Part shown: piece after piece, positions 9,155-17,290 of the stretch | How the letters are laid out: each line of letters opens with the position of its first letter | Position numbering within the stretch: position 1 is the stretch's first letter | NCBI GenBank assembly: GCA_035556195.1 | Contig: DATMFK010000007.1 | Span: 124,001-188,000, forward strand | From: G016756615 sp035556195 | Lineage (GTDB): Bacteria; Pseudomonadota; Alphaproteobacteria; Rhizobiales; Rhizobiaceae | Direction: 5' to 3' | DNA: 64,000 bases | Made by a program: the position numbers and the translations under genes | The notes under the pieces: model-generated | Databases searched by the model: none | What the model was told of the DNA's origin: nothing | Seen by the model: the letters and a program-made list of their open reading frames with translations, nothing else

Positions 9155-9655
9155 CCTCCTTCTCGAAATTCATGACTGTGCTGCAGGTGATCGGCGCTAA
9201 CCCGGGAAAACTGGATATAGCGCAACTCACGGCCCCTGTTCGGTTTCCCCGTGTCACGACTATCGCATCGTTGCAGGCCTTGGCACTGAAGGGCTGGCGA
9301 TGCAAAATCCCGATGGCCCCTACTCGCTGGGCTAACGCCTCATTCAGCTGCATCATACAGTGGGGAAGCTTCCGATATTCGCACCGCAGCACGCCCCTTT
9401 GTCGAGTCGCTTCGCGATGCCTCCAAGGAAACCGTTCACCTTGCGGTCCCAAGTGGCAACGGTATGGTTTATAGCGACAAGCTGGAACGTCCCAACGCGG
9501 TGCGCATGATGACCAGGATCGGCGCGCGCGTTGAATTTCGCTCAACCTCCGTAGGCAAGGCCTATCTCGCTGCGCTTCCGGAGGAACGCTCACGGCAGAT
9601 CATCGCAGGGCTTGGCTCAAGGTGGTTATGGCTGTCTTGGTCTTATCGGCAGTAG
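9155..9655 (+). pseudogene. IclR-family regulator pseudogene
   Basis: Three frame-shifted pieces align in order with the intact IclR at 32129-32938. These are the helix-turn-helix start (SKFMTVLQVIGANPGKLDIA from about 9165), a middle piece (AARPFVESLRDASKETVHLAVPSGNGM, about 9390-9470) and the effector-domain piece (RVEFRSTSVGKAYLAALPEE, about 9530-9590). The HTH recognition helix region is scrambled and the last third is missing. It is transcribed divergently from the SDR pseudogene with the regulatory element at 8882 between them. This copies the intact arrangement at 33 kb, where the same element lies beside iclR. Confidence 0.8.
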
Positions 9656-9730
9656 CCGTGATCTCTCTGTAGTGCGGGACCCAATCTGGCGGAGGACCGC
9701 CAATGATCTTCATTTGAAATCCTTGCGGTC

Positions 9731-10831
9731 GATGGGATCTCGGTATAACGTTTACGCAACCCAGGCATGACCCCACCGCTCCACTCGATCATTTCCAGGC
9801 TCCACCTGAAACAGCTGCGGCTCCTAGTCGCGCTGGGCGAACACGGCTCGCTCCTGAAGGCCTCGCAGCAGGTCGCGTTGACGCAACCGGGCGCGAGCAA
9901 GGCATTGCAGGAAATCGAGACGACCTTCGGCACGCCGCTGTTCGTTCGCACCAACCGGGGCCTGGAGCCCAATGCCGTCGGCCATTGCGTGATCCGCTAT
10001 GCGCGCCTGATCCAGACGGATCTCGCGCACCTGCGCGACGAGATCGTCGGAATCATGCGTGGCCAGGGCGGGCGGGTGGCGGCCGGCGTCATCATGGGCG
10101 CGGTGCCGCTGCTCACCGATGCCATCTCCGCGCTCGTTGCGCGGCAGGCCGACTTGTCCGTCGAGATCGTCGAGGACACCAGCGCCGCCCTGCTGGCCCA
10201 GCTCGACGCCGGCCGGCTCGACCTGGCGATCTGCCGCACGACCATCAGCCAGGCGCCGGAGGTCTACGACAGCGTGAAGCTCCAGGATGAAACGCTCGCG
10301 GTGATCGCGAACGTCGGCCATCCGCTGCGGCACGCGAAGAAGCTCACCCTGCAGGAGCTGGCGCCATACCGATGGGTGGTATACCGCGCGAACATGCCGA
10401 TGCGGCTCTTGCTCGAACGCGAATACCGCGATTGCGGGATCCGGTTCCCGCAGCACCTGCTCGAGACGACCTCCGCTTTTGCGACGCTGGCGCTGCTGCA
10501 GGCCAACCCGTCCTTCGTGGCTCTGGTCTCGATCGAAGTCGCGCAGTTCTTCGCGCACCGGCAGATGACGCGCATCCTGCCGCTGGTCCTGGCGTCGCGA
10601 AGCGAGCCCTATGAGCTCGTCACCCGCAAGGGCGCGCGGGTCCCGCCCGCCGCCAAACTGCTGATCGACGAATTGGTCCATCGCCAGTCCTGAGCATCAG
10701 GTCGGCGCGACCGCGCCGACCAGCGCTGTATCCGCCAGGGCGTCTCCGTCGCCTTGACAAAAGCATCGGAAGCGGCCCTGTGGCGGTGATCTCGGCTGGC
10801 TCGTGTGCTATAACCAGCGCTCATTGCCATG
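9731..10831 (+). repeat. Direct repeat, copy 1 (intact LysR gene with flanks)
   Basis: This segment recurs at 13301-14157 in the same orientation. Matching starts at the sequence GATCTCGGTATAAC upstream of the LysR start. It runs through the whole gene and the 135 bases behind it, and ends at the ATG of the iron alcohol dehydrogenase remnant. Copy 1 keeps the full LysR frame. Confidence 0.9.
9767..10693 (+). CDS. LysR family transcriptional regulator
   Basis: 308 residues. The N-terminal winged helix-turn-helix (LKQLRLLVALGEHGSLLKAS, then LTQPGASKALQEIETTFG and LFVRTNRGLEP) spans about residues 10-75 and is followed by a complete LysR substrate-binding domain. It is a DNA-binding activator or repressor that responds to a small-molecule inducer. 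A decayed second copy at 13337-14019 shows that the locus was duplicated. The downstream neighbour is a broken iron alcohol dehydrogenase gene. The Tat-exported flavoprotein gene at 11418-13157 lies between the two copies and is a possible target. The inducer is unknown. Confidence 0.93.
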   Translation: MTPPLHSIISRLHLKQLRLLVALGEHGSLLKASQQVALTQPGASKALQEIETTFGTPLFVRTNRGLEPNAVGHCVIRYARLIQTDLAHLRDEIVGIMRGQGGRVAAGVIMGAVPLLTDAISALVARQADLSVEIVEDTSAALLAQLDAGRLDLAICRTTISQAPEVYDSVKLQDETLAVIANVGHPLRHAKKLTLQELAPYRWVVYRANMPMRLLLEREYRDCGIRFPQHLLETTSAFATLALLQANPSFVALVSIEVAQFFAHRQMTRILPLVLASRSEPYELVTRKGARVPPAAKLLIDELVHRQS

Positions 10832-11055
10832 GCTTTCATCAACTACATCACCCAGATCCAGTTCGAGCTCGACGCCATCAGCCTGCTCAGGCAGCAGTGC
10901 GAACGGATCGGCATCCGCCCCGTCCGCTGATCGTGACGGACCGGGGCGTGAAGGCGGCCGGCATCATCGACACCGTCCTGGACGCGCTTGCGCACGCGGG
11001 CACCGTTGCCCTCTATGACGGCACTCCGCCGAACCCGAACGAGGCTGCAATGCGG
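10829..11055 (+). pseudogene. Iron-containing alcohol dehydrogenase remnant (N-terminal part)
   Basis: The frame starts MAFINYITQIQFEL and runs to about 10920, where one frameshift moves it to a second frame reading PLIVTDRGVKAAGIIDTV and then GTVALYDGTPPNPNEAA. This order (N-terminal beta-strand, VTDxGVxxAG, PPNPNEAAV) is the beginning of a group III iron-type alcohol dehydrogenase. It resembles the intact family member at 40407-41534. After the PNEAA block the sequence no longer matches, and the catalytic metal-binding domain is absent. The remnant follows the LysR gene. The second LysR copy stops at exactly this start codon because an IS3 sequence follows. Confidence 0.75.
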
Positions 11056-11417
11056 GGCGAGCAGCCGCTCGGCCAGCTCAAGATCAGCATCGTTGGCGAT
11101 GTCGCCAGGGTGGCGCCCAGGGTTTCCGGGCCCACCAGGCGGTTGCCCTGCGCCCACCCGGTCCTCGCCCTCGCGGTCGCCGGACCACTCACGGATACGA
11201 GAACCTGATGTCGCCGATAGAAGCGGTCGGAGTGGGCGCACTAGCACGTACTCGGCTGCGTGCTTAAGTGACGCGCAATCATGACCGTGTGATTGGGCGA
11301 CGCGGATGGCCGGCCCCATGCCGCCGGTGCTGGAATCACTGGCCTCGGATCCGAGGAACAGATAATCCCGCCGAACCGAGAGGCCTGGCGGGACTATTGT
11401 TGAGAGCTGTAGTCCTG
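11056..11417. other. Gap without recognisable gene
   Basis: Sequence between the dehydrogenase remnant and the flavoprotein stop codon. Open frames on both strands have no domain I recognise. It is probably decayed coding DNA. Confidence 0.4.
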
Positions 11418-13157
11418 CTAGGCCGAACGGAGGGCTGCGTGCCTTCCTGCGATGTAGCCCTGAGCGAGAGCTCGACCGTTCCCGTGCTGACTGAATCCTC
11501 CGGCAGCTTCGCCGGCGGCGTAGAGGCCGGGAATTACCTGACCGGCAAAGTCGAGGACCTGGCTTGCGGCGTTGATGCGCAGGCCGGACCGAGGATCGTG
11601 GAGCACCGGCGTCGACCAGGCGGCATAGAAGGGCGCCCTTTGGATCTTGTATCGGGGTGTCGGCTTGCCGAAGTCGGCGTCGGCACCCGCGTCAACAAAG
11701 CTGTTGTACCGCGCCACCGTCGCGACCAGATTGCTTGCCGGCATGGGAACCCGCTGATACGGCATGACGATCTTCGCTGCGAGTTCCTCCAGCGAGTTTG
11801 CCTGGAAGAAGAATCCGTCAGGATCGACATTGGGGGGCGCCGGATTCCAATTCTGGCGGGCCACGGCATCTGCATCGAAGATGGCCCAGATCGGGCCACC
11901 GCCGTTGTGGCCGTCGCCGATTCCAGCCATAGCGGCGTTGATCCAGTTTTGTGGGTTGTATGTGATGTTCTTGGCGTTCAGGTAGCTGTTGGGAGTGTAC
12001 GGGTTGACCGAGCCAGAGCTGTTCGTCCCGAACTGACCTCCCGTTTCGTCATAGAACCGCTTCCCGATCATGTTTACATGGATAATGTTCTGGAAGTTGA
12101 CGTTCGCTAGTCCCGAAGCTTTCGCAAGGTGGAAGACAGGGCTATTGGGCCCCCACTGCAGGAACGAGTAGTTGTACCGCGTTCCGATGGCGGTTGGCTT
12201 GGTGATGTTAGTGCCGAACTCTCCGGTCTGGTTGTACGTGCCCGCGAGGGACGCGCCGACATTCAGCCCTGCGAGTATGCCGCTGGCGTCTTGGAAGGAA
12301 TAGGGCTCGCCTGCGACGCCGCAGTATTCCGCGGTGAGCCGTGGGTCGAACATTCGGCGGTATTCCACATTCCCGTTTCCGCCGCCAGTCGCGATCACTA
12401 TGCCCTTGCGTGCCTGAATGTTAACGGTGCGGCCTTGATTAGTGGCTTTGACCCCGACCACGCCATGTTGCATCCGGTGCAGCGACTGCAAACGGTGATT
12501 CAGCAGGATCTTCACGCCACGTGCTTTTGCTGCGGCCTCCAGCGGATATATGAAGCCGGGCCCTTGAGACGTCGTCAGCCGTTGGTTCGCGGGTACCTGC
12601 AAGCCGGTCCGGACTGAGGGGTAGTCCATGATCGCCGTGTGCATCATGCGATTCACCGAGTTGCCGACTTCATTGCCGCCGACGTTGTCGGGCGTGCTTC
12701 TCGTCCACCTGACGCCATGGCGGACCAGAAAGTCGTAAATGGTGACGTTGATGTCGGCAAATGCCCGGATGACCTCGCGATCGTTATAGCGGTAGCTCGG
12801 AAAGCCGTTCGACTGGACGATGGACCAGTCGGTAAGATCGCGAAACAGGAGATCTGGCGTGTCCACGATGCCGGCCGCTGCCTGGGCAGGGGTTCCGGCT
12901 CCCAAGGGAATGTTGCCTGAGCTGACAATGCCACGTCCCCCAATGTGCGGTTGCGCCTCGAGGACAATAACCGACGCGCCTGCCTCTGCGGCGGCGACTG
13001 CGGCGGCGAGGCCCGCCGAGCCGCAACCCAAAACGACGACATCGGCTACACGCGGGTCCGCGGCATTGGCAATGCTCGGCTGCAAAATGCTGCTGGCCAC
13101 CCCTGCGGCGGCGATTCCGGCACCGGCCTTCAACAATGAGCGTCGGCTGACTGTCAT
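11418..13157 (-). CDS. Tat-exported FAD-dependent oxidoreductase (FAD_binding_2 / fumarate reductase flavoprotein family)
   Basis: 579 residues starting at an ATG preceded by AGGAGGAG. The N-terminus has a twin-arginine signal (SRRSLLKAGAGIAAAGVAS), so the folded flavoprotein is probably exported. The FAD-binding motif VVVLGCGSAGLAAAVAAAEAG is near residue 40 and GIVIATGGGNGN near 240. The C-terminal FAD signature GLYAAGEAAGGFSQHGNGRAL is near 545. This layout is shared by fumarate reductase flavoproteins and 3-ketosteroid dehydrogenases, which oxidise or reduce a C-C bond next to a carbonyl. The substrate is unknown. The gene stands alone between two copies of the LysR repeat. Confidence 0.9.
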   Translation of the reverse strand: MTVSRRSLLKAGAGIAAAGVASSILQPSIANAADPRVADVVVLGCGSAGLAAAVAAAEAGASVIVLEAQPHIGGRGIVSSGNIPLGAGTPAQAAAGIVDTPDLLFRDLTDWSIVQSNGFPSYRYNDREVIRAFADINVTIYDFLVRHGVRWTRSTPDNVGGNEVGNSVNRMMHTAIMDYPSVRTGLQVPANQRLTTSQGPGFIYPLEAAAKARGVKILLNHRLQSLHRMQHGVVGVKATNQGRTVNIQARKGIVIATGGGNGNVEYRRMFDPRLTAEYCGVAGEPYSFQDASGILAGLNVGASLAGTYNQTGEFGTNITKPTAIGTRYNYSFLQWGPNSPVFHLAKASGLANVNFQNIIHVNMIGKRFYDETGGQFGTNSSGSVNPYTPNSYLNAKNITYNPQNWINAAMAGIGDGHNGGGPIWAIFDADAVARQNWNPAPPNVDPDGFFFQANSLEELAAKIVMPYQRVPMPASNLVATVARYNSFVDAGADADFGKPTPRYKIQRAPFYAAWSTPVLHDPRSGLRINAASQVLDFAGQVIPGLYAAGEAAGGFSQHGNGRALAQGYIAGRHAALRSA

Positions 13158-13300
13158 TACGTTCTCCTCCTGATAATTTAGACCAGCTCATTCTGGCTTG
13201 TGTGGATCTCGGCCTGAAAAGCAAAACTCATTAATCATGATCGCCGTAGAGACTTGGCCGACCGCACTATTGCAGCATTCGCTCGCGCGACAACTGAGAA

Positions 13301-14157
13301 GATGTGATCTCGGTATAACATTTAAGCAACCCAGGCATGACCCCACCGCTCCACTCGATCATTTCCAGGCTCCCCCTGAAACAGCTGCGGCTCCTAGTCG
13401 CGCTGGGCGAACACGGCTCGCTCCTGAAGGCCTCGCAGCAGGTCGCGTTGACGCAACGGGCGCGAGCAAGGCATTGCAGGAAATCGAGACGACCTTCGGC
13501 ACGCCGCTGTTCGTTCGCACCAACCGGGGCTCGACGTCGGCCGGCTCGACCTGGCGATCTGCCGCACGACCATCAGCCAGGCGCCGGAGGTCTACGACAG
13601 CGTGAAGCTCCAGGATGAAACGCTCGCGGTGATCGCGAACGTCGGCCATCCGCTGCGGCACGCGAAGAAGCCCACCCTGCAGGAGCTGGCGCCATACCGA
13701 TGGGTGGTATACCGCGCGAACATGCCGATGCGGCTCTTGCTCGAACGCGAATACCGAGTGCGGGATCCGGTTCCCGCAGCACCTGCTCGAGACGACCTCC
13801 GCTTTTGCGACGCTGGCGCTGCTGCAAGCCAACCCGTCCTTCGTGGCTCTGGTCTCGATCGAAGTAGCGCAGTTCTTCGCGCACCGGCAGATGACGCGCA
13901 TCCTGCCGCTGGCCCTGGCGTCGCGAAGCGAGGCCTATGAGCTCGTCACCCGCAAGGGGGCGCAGGTCCCGCCCGCCGCCAAACTGCTGATCGACGAATT
14001 GGTCCATCGCCAGTCCTGAGCATCAGGTCGGCGCGACCGCGCCGGTCAGCGTTGTATCCGCCCGGGCGTCTCCGTCGCCTTGACAAAAGCATCGGAAGCG
14101 GCCCTGTGGCGGTGATCTCGGCCGGCTCGTGTGCTATAACCAGCGCTCATTGCCATG
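13301..14157 (+). repeat. Direct repeat, copy 2 (decayed)
   Basis: Second copy of the 9731-10831 segment, shortened by an internal deletion of about 240 bases (bases matching 9962-10201 are missing). It ends at ATG 14155-14157, just where an IS3-type end begins. The 135-base region behind the LysR gene is nearly identical in both copies. Confidence 0.9.
13337..14019 (+). pseudogene. LysR regulator pseudogene (copy of 9767-10693)
   Basis: The first 120 bases match the intact gene almost perfectly. A single C is then lost near 13457 (CAACGGG against CAACCGGG), shifting the frame inside the DNA-binding domain. A deletion of about 240 bases follows at 13530, removing the rest of the HTH linker and the start of the effector domain. 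A further 2-base loss near 13757 lies in GAATACCGAGTGC. The final 60 codons and the stop are preserved. No functional protein is expected. Confidence 0.93.
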
Positions 14158-15080
14158 AACCGCCCCGGGTCTGCCGGAGGCCGTTTGGTTTTAGTCACGT
14201 CGCCCAGGCTGGCTCTTCCAACGTGGCGTAGTAGCGTTCCTCTGCTTCGGCCGGCGGGATGTTGCCGATGGGCTCCAGCAGCCGGCGATTGTTGAACCAG
14301 TCCACCCAGGTCAGCATCGCGAATTCGACGGCCTCGAAGCTACGCCACGGCCCGCGTCGATGGATGACCTCGGCTTTGTAGACGCCGTTGATCGTCTCGG
14401 CGAGAGCGTTGTCGTAGGAATCTCCGGCGCTGCCGACGGAGGCCTCGATGCCCCCCTCGGCAAGGCGCTCGGTGTAGCGAATGCTGACATGTTGAGAACC
14501 TCTGTCGGAGTGGTGCCCAAGGCCGCCGCGATGAACGGGTCGCCGTTCGTGCAGGGCCTGTTCACGAGCATCAAGGCCGAAGCCGGCATGCGCCGTCCTG
14601 CTCATCCGCCAGCCAGAGCCGGGCCTCGGGCCGGCGAAGCCGGACCCGGGGGATGTGGCGGGCATAGGCGTCGATCACGAAGGCCAGTAGACGCTTGGGA
14701 GACGGTCCGGGCTTGGCCGGATGAATTCGTCCGGTGGACGAATTCAAGGCGAACAAGGCCCGGAGGGCCCGACCAGGGGCTGACCTAGGTGAAGTCAGAT
14801 AACCACAGCATGTTCGACGCCGGGGCATGGAAGGCCCGGTTCACGTGATCGAGCGGTCAGGGCGCGACCTTGTCCTGCACCGTGGTGCGGACGGGCTTGC
14901 CGCGGATGACGCCGTGAAGGCCGAGGTCGGCCATCAGCCGCTCGATCGTGCAGCGCGACAGCAAAGCCTTCGCGTAGCATCCGCCTCCAGACCTTGCGTG
15001 CGCCATACACCTCGAAGTTCTCGGCGAAGACGGGATCGATCTCGGGCTTCAGCGCAATATCCCGCTTCGCCCGAAGCTCT
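14156..15080 (-). mobile_element. IS3-family insertion sequence remnant (orfB transposase, frame-shifted)
   Basis: The C-terminal integrase part is clear in one frame: HHSDRGSQHVSIRYTERL, GSAGDSYDNALAETINGVYK and WVDWFNNRRLLEPIGNIPP, giving the DDE catalytic Asp and Glu. The N-terminal part (AENFEVYGARKVWRRML, FVIDAYARH) is spread over other frames by several indels. OrfA is missing. The left end, beginning TGAACCGCCCCGGG at 14156, resembles IS3-type termini; the right end is absent because the sequence joins DUF6429-like DNA near 15080. The element abuts the start codon where the second LysR repeat breaks off. It is not expected to be mobile. Confidence 0.85.
14723..14745. repeat. Perfect 10-bp inverted repeat with 3-base loop inside the IS3 remnant
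   Basis: GAATTCGTCC at 14723-14732 and its exact complement at 14736-14745 enclose GGT. It lies in a damaged part of the transposase gene where the family sequence is disrupted, so it is probably a scar or local inverted duplication rather than part of the original frame. Confidence 0.7.
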
Positions 15081-15173
15081 TCCAGGCGCACCGTTCATTG
15101 TGCAGCGTCAGCCAGAACAGCGCTAGACTAAGACTAGGACGGCATCATCGATCTTGTCCGTGTCGATCTCCAT
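15078..15173 (-). pseudogene. DUF6429-like small protein remnant with an 11-bp insertion
   Basis: From ATG 15173 the minus strand reads MEIDTDKIDDAVL. It then meets an 11-base insertion that adds a stop codon, after which the family continues in phase-corrected form as ALFWLTLHNERCAWKSF. The inserted bases create CTAG-TCTTAGT-CTAG, as if CTAG had been duplicated around a 7-base scar. Beyond AWKSF the sequence becomes IS3 transposase. DUF6429 proteins are short proteins common beside insertion sequences in rhizobia; their function is unknown. Confidence 0.6.
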
Positions 15174-15368
15174 CCGCCCAATTTAGCATAGATCGTGCGT
15201 CTGCCGCGCCCCACACCGGATGGTTACGGTGTTCACCATGTCCGCCTGGCAGCGATCGCCAAGGATACTGCTGTGGAGATCACGGACGTCGGTCTCGATA
15301 AACATCTGCTTCACGCCCCCGACGAGGAGGTTCTTGCCGACCCCTGCCGTGGTACAGCCCTGCGGAGT

Positions 15369-16019
15369 TCACAAGCCGATGCCGTAGCGCTGCAGACATT
15401 GCGCGAGCGCGTCAGCCGCGCCGCAACGCGCGGGCAGCTCGACGCGCAGCCTTGCATAAGCCCACTGCCGCCAAGGACGCGGAGAACTGCCGGATATCTC
15501 GATGCGGACGAGTGACGGCATGCGGTTGGTGCTTGTCCATTCGGTGCTGAGCCCGCCGTCCGGACCGGCATAGTTGAACGAAACCGTCAGGTCGCCGCGC
15601 ACCAGCGGGAGGTCTTCCCCATCCCCGCCCATCATGAAGTCGCGCCGCGCACGGATGAGAGCCCGGTCGGCTCCGGCCTTCCCCATCGAATAGGTGATGT
15701 CGTCGAGTCCCGCCCGCGGCTCGTAGCCGAGCGCCGGGCGCACGAAGGTGACCGCGTCGGCCCGGCCGGCGAAGCGGACCGCGGCGGCCGCTCCCGAACT
15801 CGGATACACCGGCTGCGCCGCCTCCAGGTCCTCGACCATCCGATCGAGAATGACCGCCACGGTGTCCTCCTGGCCGCCTCTGGCGATCATGCCCTGCCAT
15901 TGGCGCAGCCAGGTTCCGGTGTAGAGCGCCAGCCCACCGAACAGCATCGTCGCAAGCACCAGCGAAGCCAATGCCTCGATCAGCGTGAAGCCGGCCCTAG
16001 CGCTGCGTTTCCTCGTCAT
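15369..16019 (-). CDS. gspJ: Type II secretion minor pseudopilin GspJ
   Basis: 216 residues. The prepilin signal RAGFTLIEALASLVL near residue 8 has the cleavage Gly followed by Phe and the conserved Glu5, then a hydrophobic helix. The C-terminal globular part has the GspJ pattern (AVRFAGRADAVTFV, TYSMGK). It should be processed by the prepilin peptidase encoded at 37979-38539 and form the pseudopilus tip with GspI and GspK. It is the last gene of a tightly overlapping minus-strand run gspG-H-I-J; its start overlaps the gspI stop by four bases. Confidence 0.93.
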   Translation of the reverse strand: MTRKRSARAGFTLIEALASLVLATMLFGGLALYTGTWLRQWQGMIARGGQEDTVAVILDRMVEDLEAAQPVYPSSGAAAAVRFAGRADAVTFVRPALGYEPRAGLDDITYSMGKAGADRALIRARRDFMMGGDGEDLPLVRGDLTVSFNYAGPDGGLSTEWTSTNRMPSLVRIEISGSSPRPWRQWAYARLRVELPARCGAADALAQCLQRYGIGL

Positions 16020-16384
16020 TGCAGCTTGCCGAGACGCACGGTCTGTATCACGTCGTCAACCGATCCGTCGGCGCTGCGAACTGTGACGGAGTAAAGCTGC
16101 CATCCAGCCCGAGCCAGCGCAGAGCGGCGTTCGAAGCGGTATGGTTCCACGATGACCGTGAAATCTCCGATCACGCTCCGGCCCGTTCGCAACGGGGTCA
16201 TGGTCATCGCCGCCGCCATGGCGGCCTGCATGCCGACACGGCGTTCGGTCGATCGTTCCAGACCCGCGAACGTACCTGCTGTCCCCGCGATCATGCGCGC
16301 GATCGGAACGATCAGCAGCACGGCGATGGCGAGCGAGGCCAGAACCTCGATCAGCGTGAAGCCGCGCCTGCGCCGCGCCGTCAT
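16016..16384 (-). CDS. gspI: Type II secretion minor pseudopilin GspI
   Basis: About 122 residues from the ATG at 16384, which overlaps the gspH stop as ATGA; a longer open frame upstream only reads through gspH. The prepilin motif RRGFTLIEVLASLAIAVLL begins at residue 5 with Glu5 intact. The soluble part is short, as usual for GspI, the nucleating subunit of the pseudopilus tip complex. Confidence 0.92.
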   Translation of the reverse strand: MTARRRRGFTLIEVLASLAIAVLLIVPIARMIAGTAGTFAGLERSTERRVGMQAAMAAAMTMTPLRTGRSVIGDFTVIVEPYRFERRSALARAGWQLYSVTVRSADGSVDDVIQTVRLGKLQ

Positions 16385-16872
16385 CTCGGGCTCATTTCCA
16401 CGCGGCCGGTCAACCAGTCGACGCGCAGGTCGATCGCCCGGCCGTTGGCCGCCAGCGTCATGACACCCCCGCACGACCGTCCGTCGGCAAGGAAGCGCAA
16501 AGCTCTGGTTCCGCCTCGTATGGGACACCGGTCCGACGTGACCCAATTCATGGCCACCCCCTCCCTGATCGAGATCGGATTGGCGCCATCCACCTGGATG
16601 CGCTTGTTTTCCGGATCGACCGTGACGTCGGCGACGCTGCCCGTGGTCAGCGCCTTCGCTCTGCCCTTGCGGAACTCCCCGCTGACGCGAACCGCCTCGC
16701 CAGAAAGCTCGGCAGCGCCGATGCTGGAACGCGGGCGCGGCATCAGCACGAAGGCCGCGAGGGCAACGATGGCAAGCGCCGCGACCACGTCGAGCAGCAC
16801 GACACCGCGCCGCGGCCTCTTGCGGCTGGTGTTGCCCCTAGGGCTGGGCGGACACATTGGAGCCGCGCCCAC
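16381..16872 (-). CDS. gspH: Type II secretion minor pseudopilin GspH (prepilin motif with Asp at position 5)
   Basis: 163 residues if started at 16872, about 158 from the ATG at 16857. Both starts overlap the end of gspG. The cleavage region reads RRGVVLLDVVAALAIVAL: Gly -1 is present, but position +5 is Asp instead of the nearly invariant Glu and +1 is Val instead of Phe. The rest fits the GspH family (RVSGEFRKGRAKALTTG, VDPENKRIQVDG and two Cys in the last third). It is the fourth pseudopilin and probably links the GspIJK tip to the GspG filament. Confidence 0.88.
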   Translation of the reverse strand: MGAAPMCPPSPRGNTSRKRPRRGVVLLDVVAALAIVALAAFVLMPRPRSSIGAAELSGEAVRVSGEFRKGRAKALTTGSVADVTVDPENKRIQVDGANPISIREGVAMNWVTSDRCPIRGGTRALRFLADGRSCGGVMTLAANGRAIDLRVDWLTGRVEMSPR

Positions 16873-17278
16873 CGAGCCCCTCGGTGGTGATGTTGAACGT
16901 CTTTCCGTCGCTCGCGTATTTGTATTCGTTGCCCCACGGATCGAGCGGAACGTTGCCGCTCCGGAGGTACGGCCCGTTCCAGACCTGGACGGTCGAGGGC
17001 TTGCGCACGAGCGCCCCCAGGCCCTCGGCCTGCACCGGATAACGGCCGACGTCGATGTAGAAGATGTCGAGCGCGCTGGAAAACGCCTCGATCTGAAGCT
17101 TCGCCGCGCGCTCGCGCGAGTCGGACAACTGCGCCAGGACGCGTGGACCGACGAGCGCCGAGATCAGGCCGATGATGGCCAGCACGACCAGCATCTCGAT
17201 CAGTGTAAAGCCCGCCCTCCGGCGCCGGGCACGCTTGCGCCGCACGAGATCAGGACCAACTGCGACATATACGCTCAT
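16838..17278 (-). CDS. gspG: Type II secretion major pseudopilin GspG
   Basis: 146 residues with a long basic leader (RRKRARRRRAG) before the processing site GFTLIEMLVVLAIIGLI near residue 23. The C-terminal domain carries the GspG hallmarks IDVGRYPVQAEGLGALV, WNGPYL and LDPWGNEYKY, including the calcium-site region near the end (GRGSN). It is the main pseudopilus subunit. It is the first of four overlapping pseudopilin genes and lies 12 bases after gspF. Confidence 0.95.
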   Translation of the reverse strand: MSVYVAVGPDLVRRKRARRRRAGFTLIEMLVVLAIIGLISALVGPRVLAQLSDSRERAAKLQIEAFSSALDIFYIDVGRYPVQAEGLGALVRKPSTVQVWNGPYLRSGNVPLDPWGNEYKYASDGKTFNITTEGLGGRGSNVSAQP

Positions 17279-17290
17279 GCAAACAGGCTC

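Noticed and set aside
10754..10814. TTGACA at 10754 and TATAAC at 10809 as a promoter for the alcohol dehydrogenase remnant
   Set aside because: The spacing is about 49 bases, far from the 16-18 needed.
13158..13200. A further copy of the 25-bp operator upstream of the flavoprotein (GACCAGCTCATTCTGG)
   Set aside because: The half-sites are 8 bases apart instead of 5 and the third half-site is missing.
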